Assembly (NCBI GenBank): GCA_000328365.1
Contig: KB309374.1
Coordinates: 433,360-497,359 of the forward strand
Length of the DNA: 64,000 nt
Origin: Capitella teleta
Taxonomy: Eukaryota > Annelida > Polychaeta > Capitellidae
Direction: 5' to 3'
The stretch's first letter is position 1. Each line of letters starts with the position of its first letter. The position numbers were made by a program, and so were the translations under genes. A model generated the notes under the pieces. That model did no database searches and was not told where the DNA came from. It saw only the letters and a program-made list of their open reading frames with translations. Positions 14,201 to 25,200 of the stretch are shown piece by piece.

Positions 14201-15479
14201 ACTATAGCAGAACTATAGCAGCTACTCTTGCAATTGCAGGCCACGCACAACTTTTCTACTTCGACAAGTTCACCTCATGGCTCATGAGGTCGACAAAACA
14301 TCGCACTTCGTCTTTTCTCGAATCATAATCTTCAATCAGATTCTCACCAGGATTGAGAATTTTCTAAACAAACAACAGCAAAATCAACATAAAATCCCGT
14401 AAATTAAACAAGGGATCAATCCTGATTCCAGGCATTCGTAAAACAACAAAGGCTTCATAAAATTAACAAAAGAATAGATATAAAACAACGGGTGACCTTA
14501 GCCAAGAGTTGGTTGTACTCCTTGTGTCTCTCCGCCTGAAGCTTCCTCCTTCGTTCCTCATAACCTCCCAGAGGAAGACCTCCCTCAAGGTCAGGGGCCA
14601 CTTGCCTCTGCGCAGGAGCCATCTGAGGAAGAATAATTTTGTCAGACGAATGAACTGAACCACAGTTGCATTTGGATTGAACAATCGGCAGAGTGAGCAA
14701 CACCTACTCACTACATAACTAAAATGAGTAAAATATACATGAGCTGTTTCACACAACCTGAAACAGTCATAGAGACAGAATGCAAAGATCGGAGCCAACA
14801 CATTACAATCAGAAATACCAAAGTGGAACTACCAGAAACACAAGAAGCCTCTCGTAACTGTGTATGCAATTTACAGTCAGCTATTCTTCATTTCTTCGGA
14901 ACCAAACCTGGATGAAATCATTATACTCCTTCTTCCTTTGCTCGTTGAGGGTTTCCCTGAAGTCCGCGTACTTCTCCCCTTCCTCCCACGCACAGTTTGC
15001 CCTCCACTTGGCTGAATGGGTTCGGTTGCAGCAACAGTGCTGGCTGCTATTCGTGCGAACCGTACCTCTCGGGCTGACCAAGTGAGCAGGGCAGTGCGCA
15101 ATGTCCGCTGCCACTTCAACAGGGGTCTTACTCTCCAAGGTGCCAACTGAGTAACTGCCAGAAGATTCCGAGGGGGCAGAATCTGGCACAGGGCCAGATG
15201 CGTCCTCGTTAGGGTCACCCATTGAGAACTAACCGTGGGAAACACACTCGGAGAATGAGTACACGAACAAACAGACGGAATACATGAAAGAGAAGTGCAC
15301 CTGATCAGCTGGAGTAGTGCTCCATTTCTTCCTTCCGGATGTCGGCTGCAAGCACATGAAATAATTCTGATTTGGGAAATGTACAGCATTGTTACCTCGT
15401 CTGAGTTGCTGCCAAGTCTTTCTCTCTCTTGTGCCAATTTTGATTTCTGTTCAGCAATGAAAGATTCCAATTCACTCAT
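5244..15479 (-). CDS. CSPP1: Centrosome and spindle pole-associated protein 1 (about 40 exons)
   Basis: CSPP1 binds microtubules at centrosomes, spindle poles and the ciliary axoneme and is needed for cilium formation. The start at 15479, MSELESFIAEQKSKLAQERE, matches the vertebrate start ([20 protein letters not shown]) and follows a splice acceptor, so a 5' UTR intron is likely. Further matches in order: repeated EYN modules (15.2-12.1 kb); TPTYDEILDQKRKEE (11.6 kb); AQDEAYHYYGL (9.4 kb); DYNPFGRGGGGAPMRDNQG (8.9 kb); a long Glu/Arg/Lys coiled coil starting QIEEKKRRADEEK (8.0-7.7 kb); Pro-rich SPPVP motifs (7.6-7.0 kb); VDIFEVARNREPVSVRR (6.6 kb); LELQQRVLLDEQAKELARIK (6.2 kb); DSESAFIG (5.9 kb); NDERLKRLKSL and DPDDILARFMAKQ near the end. 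The stop is at 5246-5244. Exons are short with GT/AG borders, many introns 60-300 bp. The last few residues differ from vertebrates. Family call is firm; a few exon edges, notably near 14.0, 11.5 and 8.7 kb, are approximate. Confidence 0.93.
10396..10411. repeat. (CA)n microsatellite in a CSPP1 intron
   Basis: A short run of CA dinucleotides directly beyond a CSPP1 exon edge. Confidence 0.7.
11509..11526. repeat. Perfect 18-bp palindrome at a CSPP1 splice acceptor
   Basis: CTGATGAATATTCATCAG reads the same on both strands. Read on the minus strand its final CAG serves as the acceptor of a CSPP1 exon. The word GAATATTCAT recurs twice more within the next 25 bp on the plus strand, so the intron end is a small cluster of palindromic copies. 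Confidence 0.7.
12490..12545. repeat. GA-rich (GGA/GAA)n tract in a CSPP1 intron
   Basis: A purine tract on the plus strand, hence a pyrimidine tract just after the donor of a CSPP1 exon on the minus strand. It is intronic, not an acidic coding repeat. Confidence 0.7.
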
Positions 15480-15698
15480 TCTGCAAATAGTACTCAAGAA
15501 TAAAAAAAGTATGCAAATCAAGCAGAGATGCAACGATTCCTATACTATAAAACACCTTCCTCGGAGCCTTCTTCCATGGATGCATATCAGTATTATGTAA
15601 TCATATTTTTAAATAAATTATGGCAGGGCTTTATGCACATAGGCCTACAATAATGTCATTTTCACCATCTAGCAATTAAAAAGTATTGTGTAATTTGT

Positions 15699-15982
15699 NN
15701 NNNNNNNNNNNNNNNNNNNNNNNNNNNNNNNNNNNNNNNNNNNNNNNNNNNNNNNNNNNNNNNNNNNNNNNNNNNNNNNNNNNNNNNNNNNNNNNNNNNN
15801 NNNNNNNNNNNNNNNNNNNNNNNNNNNNNNNNNNNNNNNNNNNNNNNNNNNNNNNNNNNNNNNNNNNNNNNNNNNNNNNNNNNNNNNNNNNNNNNNNNNN
15901 NNNNNNNNNNNNNNNNNNNNNNNNNNNNNNNNNNNNNNNNNNNNNNNNNNNNNNNNNNNNNNNNNNNNNNNNNNNNNNNNGN
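15699..15982. other. Assembly gap (N run)
   Basis: Unknown bases from 15699 to 15980, one readable base, then one more N at 15982. The gap sits upstream of the CSPP1 start and may hide its promoter or a 5' UTR exon. Confidence 0.99.
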
Positions 15983-18150
15983 GCACACCGATCACAACAG
16001 CAGCAATGGCGGCGGAAAGCAGCCGAATTAAAAAAAAATCGATATGTTAGTTGATAATTAGTTCGAATCGCCTCAGGTGTGGTCGAAATTTACTCGAGCC
16101 TTAGATTTTAGTGTGGGGAACAGAAATATCAACTTGGGTTCAGCCTGTTAGCCACCCGGAACACTCAGGCGTGCCTTCGCTGCGACATTCCTTGTCGGAC
16201 CTACGTCTTCCCCTCTGGGGAAACGTCTCTGCGTCTATCCAGAACCCACAATTACAATATGACACTTTGAAACATGTTATAAACAAAGTTTCAAGATTAG
16301 TAACGTTTAGTGCCAGTGATCATGTCTTATAATGGTATTTAAACCAGGTACTAGGTTGATCTGATGTGCATGTCTGATGTCACAATAGACAGTTCAGGTT
16401 CAGGTTCAGGTTGATTGGATTAAAGTGCCTTTGTTTCGGCACTGTTACAGTCTGACGTTCGAGTTTCTCTTTATTTATATCTTCTATTTCTAAAAGATAT
16501 AACCTCATAGCGAGTAGAATGACCTTATACGCGCGAGTAGGGCCTAGCACATGCACGCCACTAGTGGTCTAGTAACTACAATACATGCAACTCACAGGTT
16601 ACAAATATCATGCCATATTATTATTTGATAATCATGGATCTCAATGATCAATTAGACTGCTATATAAAGGCGCGAATTGCCGACCTTTTTCAAAGAAAAC
16701 GTCGAGCGCAACCATGTTAGTGTTGCCCGTGTCCAATGAAAACAAATATGCGGCAAACTTTTGCGTACTTCCGCTCTGGAGAAATCAACGAAAAGCCTTC
16801 AGGAATTTGTTTCGCTCAACAGATCGCTTTTCGCGGGCATGTTAAACACTCATGCATTCAGTGATATTTGGCTAGGGTCAACCTAGCCCTATATTATGGC
16901 TGATCCCGATCGCCCGTGGGTTAGCCCCACCGAGTCAGGTCCAAAATGAGTCCAAACTAACTAAGATTTTAGGCTTCCAAAATTTACCAATAATAACAGC
17001 TTCTCGTAACACTTAATCGCTAATTTTAATTAATTAGTCTGCCTAATCTGTTAAATATTTGTGTCGTGTGGAAGAGACATATACCTGAGGCATATGCTGC
17101 TGCCTTAAGATTTTGCCTTACTGATAATTTAGTTAAATATACGTCACTATACACGTGTGTGTAAATGGATATTATGGAATGAAAAAAAATGTTGACTGCA
17201 TGTACCCATATATTTATGCACAAATCTGGATAGTTATAACACTTGATTTAAATGATTTTATAATAGTTAGATTTCCAATATGATTATTGGATATCCCACT
17301 AAAGAAATAAATGATGCTCTTTCGGGAAATATAATATTGAGTCCGAATCATCCTGTTACGTAAAGTTTGTCGAAACGTAAAAATACCATGATATAGGATT
17401 CCTGGAAATGTGTTTGCGGGACCGAAAGGACAATTTTGGATGCATTGATATCAATATAACTTGACACAAACATGCGAATGTAGACGCAAATATGTTTGTC
17501 AAATAATTTGTATAATTCACATGTTTTCCCGTTTTTATTCATGTTTAATCTCCAGAAGGAATATAATTTAATAGGCCTACCAGTACAAGTGTTCTCTTCT
17601 GGGCTTCCTTTGACTATTTTATTATAATTATGCATCATGTTACAAACACATTTATTTTAAATTACTTTGATGCCTCTATGAGGAAAATATCGGAGAAATT
17701 CGTCGGTGATTAATTGTTCAAAATCGATTTTGTTTTTTTAATTAGCGAGTAAATCATAAAGAAGTTTGTCGCATTTTGACTAAATGCTGACCTCTGCATT
17801 ACTTAAATTGGTGCCAGAGATGACCACGTGACTCTCCTCAAAATCCAGTGGGTTGGGCCTCGATCGATCGCAGCATATGCCAGTCGCGTTTGCTGTTTCG
17901 GACCCTTCTTCTCAGTGCAAGAGAGGTCCGTCTATTGAATGACGTTGATGGCCTTTGATCTTCTTGGTCTTCCTCTTGGAATGCACATTCTTTTTCCTTT
18001 ATATGTATATATATTAATTTATATATCAATTTAACAAAAAAGATTAACATATTTCAGTGTGCAGTGAATACAGCCAGGCATACATCGATCCGATAAAAGC
18101 AAACGATGCATTTGTTGCTTTCGATTTTGAAAGTGAAAGGAAGAAACAAA
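15983..18150. other. Intergenic stretch upstream of CSPP1, no gene seen
   Basis: No reading frame here is convincing. Just right of the gap is a short GC-rich patch (GCAATGGCGGCGG) that could belong to a promoter or a 5' exon. Around 16391-16412 the hexamer CAGGTT or its phase variants repeats three to four times. Otherwise I see nothing. Confidence 0.4.
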
Positions 18151-18866
18151 CTTTAAAGGGATGGGGAACTAAATTTTAAGTGATGTTCTATTGACTCATA
18201 GCACCAATTGATAGCATTCCGTGCCAAAAACACCATGCCTGGATGCAAGCGTAAGAAATAATGCATTCCGAATATCGAGGTTAGCATTGCGCCTATGGGA
18301 GAATGGCTTCCATTGCGAAGTATAGGAGGCAAACGTCAGCTGATGGCTTGGTTTGGCTGATGGCTGATTGGTCCCGTTCCCCTCGTGAAGCTATCGATTT
18401 CAGCCAATCAGAGCAGATCATCTTCGCCACAAAAGGACATCTTTGTTGTTTACGAAACGAAAGCGCATGCGTGGTGCACTCTGGCTGACCTTTTTACTGT
18501 TTCAGGATGAGAAACATGGTAGGTGTCCTAGAAAATCGCTTGTTAAAATAAGAAAAATAGCGAAAAATATTTTTTTTTTCGCGCCTGACTGGTGGCAAAA
18601 TGATTATTCTATCTATTTCCGAAAAGAAAACAAAAAAATATCCAGGGGTTTAGTCGCAGGACACGCTGATATGACGAGGCCCATTGTAAAAGATGGGGAA
18701 CTCTGTGTTTCATCACAGCTCATGACGTCACGCCTAGTTAGCAATATATCGCCCGCGAAATCGTTAGCGATGATATTCTTTGTGTGGGCCAGGCATAGGA
18801 ATCATTTATGGTGAATCAAATAACGACTCAAAGTCAATTTTTAACCAGTTCTCCCTCCCTTTAAAA
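18151..18866. mobile_element. Candidate non-autonomous DNA transposon (imperfect terminal inverted repeats)
   Basis: The left end reads TTTAAAGGGATGGGGAACT (18152 onward). The right end at about 18847-18865 is, in reverse complement, TTTAAAGGGAGGGAGAACT. Both are followed inward by A/T-rich sequence with a loosely matching TTGACT word. The same 18-bp end word occurs inverted at 53472-53490. Two inverted ends plus a second copy of the end suggest a dispersed MITE-like family. I cannot see a clear target duplication, and no transposase frame lies inside. Confidence 0.4.
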
Positions 18867-19868
18867 CATCATTATAAATATATGCTTGAACATGTAATAT
18901 ATTCACACAAAATTAAGTCTGGTTATCAGTTATGAGCTTATTATAGGATGGCTTCATGCAACGCGTGTGCAACGGTTAATTGAATAAATTATAAAATTCT
19001 AAACTTGACTTGTTTCCCATATTGAACCGGGGTCACACGCACTTACATCCGTTGCGTGTTTTAATCATTTGAAAGGACAAATGGTTTCCACTGCCCATAT
19101 GCTTATTTGAGGAATTTCCTGAGAATAATGACAGATGAACGAAATTGTCTGAAGGCTGATGCAAGTCACGTGATGAACTGCCCAGAATTAATTTCCAGAC
19201 ATCTCCAACAGCACGCAATTTGCAGAATTCCAAGTACGCGGATGGCGGTGCGCTGAGAGCACTTGCGACACGGGAAAAACTCTTTAATAACATAAAAACA
19301 CACAAGGTAACACGAGAGAGGGTAAACTAATTAACCTGCAAGAAGGAACTGAAGAAGGTCAGTGTATGGTCTTGGGCTGTTTGATTTATGAATGACTGTC
19401 AAGTCAAGCAAAGTAGACATCAAGACGACCCTATATAATTACCACCTGGTTCTAGCGTTCTTATCAAACAATCTTGGGTGTGTCCAGTGGCAAAGTACCC
19501 CCTAGGGGTATGTAATAAATCAATAATTGTATATAATAATTTACATTTCCAGTACAATGCCTGTTAGGATGTGTTAATAGCATATTTTTCGACCGCCTGA
19601 AACCATCTGTCTATCTCAGCTTAGTAACATTCCGAGCGAAAATGGAGGTTGCCAAAAGGTCAAAAGGTCATCAAGTGCAGGACAAATGATGGCGATGAGT
19701 CTCAATACTCTTCAGTGTAATTAATAACATTGTTTTATTCCACACATGCATGCAGCAGATCAACAAAAATGTGAAGCTTTCCAGAGCTCTTCAGTCATAA
19801 CGTATCCGGCCGTTATGATCCAAGCCATCGTTGAAATAGACGAGTCCCTCGACTGACCCTCGATCGAA

Positions 19869-22005
19869 TCAGCATTGGATGGGAAACCCAAGCGATTGCA
19901 TGACAATCGGGTCGGGTTGCAGATGGCAATTGAGATATCTGAGAAGGAGAGATGTATTTCTTCAAGCTGATCAAATAAACAATATCGCACCTGATGAACA
20001 GGTGTTTGATGGTTATGGCATCCACTGCCTGCTGACGGATGCAAGGCAGGTAGGCGTTGAGGAATTCCTCCGTGAACTGACACAAACACTGGCGCCGTTT
20101 GCTGTGGCGTTGCTCCAAAGAATGTGGAATGCGCTTGAAGATGAAATTGATGGCGTATGATGAGCAGAGCATAACGGCCAGCCGCACGGAGACAGGTCGC
20201 TGGAATTAGTATATAGCGTGCAGTCTGCCGCTGTTAAACGCGAATATACATACGTCGGACAGGTAACCGCAATTCAACGTGTAAACATCCACGAGTCTGT
20301 TGAGCTTTTGCAGGTCAGCGTCTGAACAATGAGTCAGCACCAGTTTCAGATGCTCCTTGAAGAAAACAAAATGCAACCGGTTACAACAATTCATGAGGCA
20401 GGTCAGGGATAAAACTCACAATGCATTCTGCTTTATTGAAATATAAGAAATAAATCTGTCGAACAGGTTAAGAAAAATACGGGAATGTCTGAATATAAAA
20501 TATGATATGTTTATGTTTATATATGATATGTAATGCACATTAGATATAATAGGTACATGCAATTCATTAATAAATTTGGCGTTGATTTGATACATGGAAG
20601 TGGTGTTCACGCGTCCTCGCAGTCGACATTATCACAGGGATGTTCCGCTCGTGAATGAGTTTATTCGCTTGGATGCTTCTACTGAACATGGCCATCGCAA
20701 ACTGCAATGAAACGATCGAGAGGTTTTTGCATTATGCATGAATGGTGTTCAGCGCACCGTTTCTTTGTATTGCTTCAACTTCCGCCACCGATAGATGCTA
20801 CCAAAAACCAGAATGAATGCAGGGATGGAAAACACGCAGAGCCGAACAGGCAGAGTACCTGCCAAGCAGCGATCAATGGGAGGCGAGAGAATAAGAAAAT
20901 GGGTTCTCACTCCTGAGGTTGTCCGGAAAGAGGGTAATGACGAGGATGAACGAGAGGCACCAGAAGAGGAAGAGCAGCACGAGGAAGAGGGTTGGGAGGG
21001 CGCTGAACAGGCAGGGAAGCTCAAGGCCCTTCTCCTCCCGACCCACCATCCGCACAATGTCAGAGTAATCACCGCGACAGAACTGAAATAAAACAGATCG
21101 TGGTTCCTGTTTGTGTGGTTTAGATCAGTCCGCACATGGACATCATAAGCTGTGAGGCTTTCCGGTACTTCCTCGTGGTTGAACAACAAAAAAGAGCGCC
21201 AGAAGCCTCGGATTTTGGCGCTCAGTGTGACCAGCCGTTGTCCGTTAGCGTATCCTGAAATACAAGATCGATCTTCTTATGCAATAGAACGGGAGCTGCC
21301 TATACCTGAGGGCTGCGACGTCAGTGAACGAATAGTGTATGTTGATGCGCTCAATGATAAGCCATCTGTAACAACATACAAACTTATCAGATGATAAGTA
21401 TCAGGTGTAAGAGCACAAACCAGGAAATAAAGACGAGAAGAGCGTCTCCCAGAAGGTTCCATCCCTGGCATCAAGGGCTTGCATTGACCGCAGGGACTCT
21501 GGTATCAACGGGCACTGCTCCAACACAATGGGCACAATGCGCTGTCTGCGCTGGCTGAGCGACGTGAGGTGCGCCAGGGCATCTTCATACTCGCCCCAGG
21601 AATCGTTCACGAAGTCTGGCGTCAACACAACAATTACTCGCTGACTTAGCATCACCGAACACAGCACGTTCTGCAGGTGGCTGATCTTGTCGTCGAAGTC
21701 CCGATCGGCCAAACAGCAGCGGTAGTTGTACGGTTCATCCTCGAGGCGAGCCACGGCGCCTTCCACCCATGCTTTGTCTTTTGCATTGTACGCGAAGAAC
21801 AAATGGTATCTGTGTTTTTGGTCCAATGGGGTTGCAGTGGATACGCACGAGATGGTGGTGCAGTCCGATGGACTGTCCACTCGCACAGGGTCTGCCCCGT
21901 AGCGGAGACCCTGGAGTCCGAAGGCACTGGTAGTGATTTCCAAACTGAAGTCTTCGTTGCTTGGAAAAGCATGGTTGACTTCACTGTTGACCAGGATGCT
22001 TCGAT
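19869..22005 (-). CDS. TIR-domain protein with following membrane spans (5' end unresolved)
   Basis: Eight exons join with continuous phase: 22005-21421, 21254-21136, 21082-20911, 20858-20758, 20701-20636, 20355-20254, 20199-19991 and 19938-19869, about 475 residues. The first holds a TIR domain (about residues 57-190): box 1 RYHLFFAYNAKDKAWVEG, box 2 RCCLADRDFDDK (the usual Pro-Gly after RDF is replaced), then SQRVIVVLTPDFVNDSWGEYE with the conserved Trp and Glu, and box 3 FWETLF. Exon 3 gives a strong hydrophobic span, LPTLFLVLLFLFWCLSFILV, and exon 4 a second, LCVFSIPAFILVFGS, followed by a basic stretch. The C-terminal 170 residues are Cys-rich and I do not recognise them. TIR domains signal by self-association or cleave NAD; neither can be assigned here. 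No leucine-rich repeats are seen. If the GTGCGC donor after exon 4 is not used, the protein stops at 20749. At least one exon lies upstream, because the first exon begins within a codon; a candidate open segment is at 22040-22200. Confidence 0.65.
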
Positions 22006-22200
22006 CTAAAGAAACAGTAAGATCGGTGATGCTTCATTTTGTGTTATTTGAATGTATTTGTCAGTGCAGTGAAATCGACAGTTTGTGAATCCATATTGAT
22101 AATTCGACCCTAGTGGTGACGCAAGTGCGACGAAGTAATCGGAACTGTCGGAAGTGCTGGCCTCATCAAAGAATTTGAGTACAATGTGTTTAAGTTGCAT
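22006..22200 (-). other. Possible upstream exon region of the TIR gene
   Basis: A minus-strand open segment reads FFDEASTSDSSDYFVALASP and onward to a Cys-containing stretch. It lies just upstream of the TIR exon acceptor at 22006, but I could not find a donor that joins it in the required phase, so it is only a candidate. Confidence 0.2.
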
Positions 22201-25200
22201 AACTACTTGCGCGTCACTAATGTTATAAGATACATGCGATAATTATCAGAAGGGCAGCCGCCTTCCCCCGTGGCGCAAATAAAGAATCTTTGAAAGTAAC
22301 ATGCCGACGAGAAACAAGTACAAATGTGGGCCTGCAACACTTATTGTATACCGGTACATGAGGAAGCCACGCAGGCATCTTTATCCCCGATTAACAACGC
22401 TCATTGCATCGTTTCTTAGTAGAATTGGTCGTATATATACAGCATGCCCCTGAGATAGAGATGTCTGTGCATGAATAGCTTCTTCTTCTTCCCCAAGGAG
22501 TTGTATAGTGATTATTAAAGCTCCTTGTTCTTCCCTGTCCAAAAACACCGAACCAAGGGCCCGCTGTTTCGACTTCCCCAGCGCCTTGGGGATGCTCACC
22601 CCCCGATTTTGACGAGAGAGGAAATCGGGAGGTGAGATGGGAGAGAAAGAGATGCACCAACGAGATAACGAAGGACATCGACTGGGAGGAGAGGGGGAGG
22701 GGTACTCGTGATTTGACCATACTGCGCATTAATATCACTCTCAGATATTCTGTGGAAGACGGCCAGGGAAAGATAAAAAGAAAAAAAAAATGCGGGACAG
22801 GAGAGACAAGGAACGACAACCTCCAAGATTGGATATAGAAGACAGTCTGGGAGAACTAACAAGAGCCACCGAGAACAGAGTTGGGAGAGAATGTTGACCC
22901 TTGCTGCTGCCAAATTCCCTCAACGATCAAAGAACGTGAGTTTGTATAGGAATTCATGTTGGTGGCGCAGGAATCGGAAATTCTAATTTAGTGCGATAAT
23001 TGTAGCGGTGCTTATCTCCTATGACCGCCCATATCAACACCTCTAGTACGTATACGTATACGCACTTACACACAAGCATTATGAAGACTACGTTATGCAC
23101 TTGATTGCATGAAGTGGTTACGTAATTTGCACCTCTGTCAAGTACGCGGCTCTTCACAGCCCAATATACAATGTGCGGTACCTGCCGTGATTAAGCGCAG
23201 CTCCCAGGTGATCACGTTATTCAAAGGAGGCATCGACAGAAACGTTCATTGCCGACGCTCACAAAGGAAAGAGCGAGTGTATTGGCCGAGGTCTCGCTTA
23301 ATGGGCAGGATATCAGATTGAATTGATATGAGAGCAAAAGACAAGTGCCTGGATCTGACACTCTTCAGTGACAAGGAATTTCAATTAGATCATGTACGTG
23401 TACTGCCTATAATAGACCTCCAAGGTTATTATTATTATTATCTGAATACAAGTTATTTTATATCTGTATCTTTCTACTGTTGTTCATATAATAAGTATCA
23501 GAGCTGGTTATATATATTACACTGCCTGGTATTTATACTATTTAATGTTATCTGTTGTGAGTAAGCAAGCGTGAATGAGATCGATGGGGTTAGGATGGAA
23601 CTCGGATTGATTGATTTGCATCGATCACAGCTCAACATAATGCAAAGCTGTAGTTTTGATTGATAGAAGCAATTTACGCCACTTGGTTGAGCCCCGTTCC
23701 GCCTCTCGCGTGTAACTCAGATAATCCCCAATTCATTGCTGGGATCTTCCGCGTGGATATATGGATATCTATGTCAACTATCTGCGCGGGAATCCGGGGG
23801 CAATTTGGCGTCACTGTTGTGCGGAACCCCGCCCACGCAGCCCATTGTTGCTGTCTGTTGCCCTTCTGTGCGACCTCTAATAGGGCTTGTGCAATTTCTG
23901 ATGAGAACGCCAGGAAATTGGTCATTGCGAGAACGTTTGTCCTAAGGTCAAACTCGTGCTGTATGTGTCGATGTCATACGACTATCTCGTCTCAGTGATA
24001 TCCCGGTGTCGATTTCATGTCTTGTTCGAAGTCGACACCGACAAAGAAAGGCCTTTGTTTATATAGGCGGTGAATTCGATCATTATGATTGACAATTGGG
24101 CTCTTTTTGAGCTAATCAAATAAATTTGCTTCGCCGAATAATCTAATTTGGTCCATGGACCTTTTGTCTTCATTGGTACAATTATGCGATTGATAATTGA
24201 GATCATTATACCTGTCTCATTAGTGTGGCTGGAACATTCCAATACCTTTCTCTTTTTCCCACAGAACCCCAAGGCTAAGCACTTTTTTCTATTTGAAAGA
24301 GGGTTCAGGCAGCTTTAATGGGCACAAATTAGTCAAATGCTGATCTCACACAGTTGAAAGGAAAGGTGTATCGTGTAATGAAGGTCATGCTGCCAAAAGC
24401 AGGAAGGATCGTCGCACGATCTAGAAGGTTCTCGGTTGCCAGGCGACATAACAATCCTGCTTATTGTTCATGGGTCGATCCCTCATAACATCATCGGCCA
24501 TTCTGCCGTTTGCCCCTCTTCTGTTTTGATGCCCTATGCGAGCGAAATGAGTTTGTTGTGATGTACGTCTCTCTAACACAACAGATATTAAACGCCAATC
24601 CCTCAAGTGAGGCTGCATTGTCGGATTCTGCAATCGATTTCGTCACCACAATGAAGGCAGATCAATGCTGGCCAAAATTGCCTTCAATCACGGAGTTGCA
24701 ACTCTTTGCAGCTGCATGATAATCAGTTTACCAGGTGGGCAAAAAAATCCAGGTTTTTCTTTCGCGGATTTTCTGGTGTACAGTGCATATGAGGATGGCT
24801 GGCACGAGCTGTAATCGCGAAATGGATCCGCGAGTGTAAACAAAGACTCTGCTAGCAAGTTGTGAATCAGTCTGTAAATCAGTGTAAATTCTTCCGCGTG
24901 CATAAACGTGCGGCTCCCGCACTCGAGGCGCGCATTTTGGAGGACTGCGGACCGAGGAGGATGAGGATGAGAAGGAAGCATCCAGCCGACTTCTTTCAAC
25001 CCCAATTACCGTGGAGTAAAATGGATCACTGCCTACTCCCATAATGCATTCTTAGCCCATTGAGGCAAGAGGTTTAGCAGTGATAGGATTTCGCAGTCTG
25101 ACTGCAAGCCTAGCTTAAACTAACTCGCAAAAAGTCTTGGTAAATGCGAACATTTGACGATTTAACGAAGCACGCGATTCCACGATATGCACCCATGGCG

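Noticed and set aside
22391-22913. Minus-strand hydrophobic frames as signal peptide exons for the TIR gene
   Set aside because: Low-complexity C/T-rich sequence explains the hydrophobicity, and no donor in the required phase was found.
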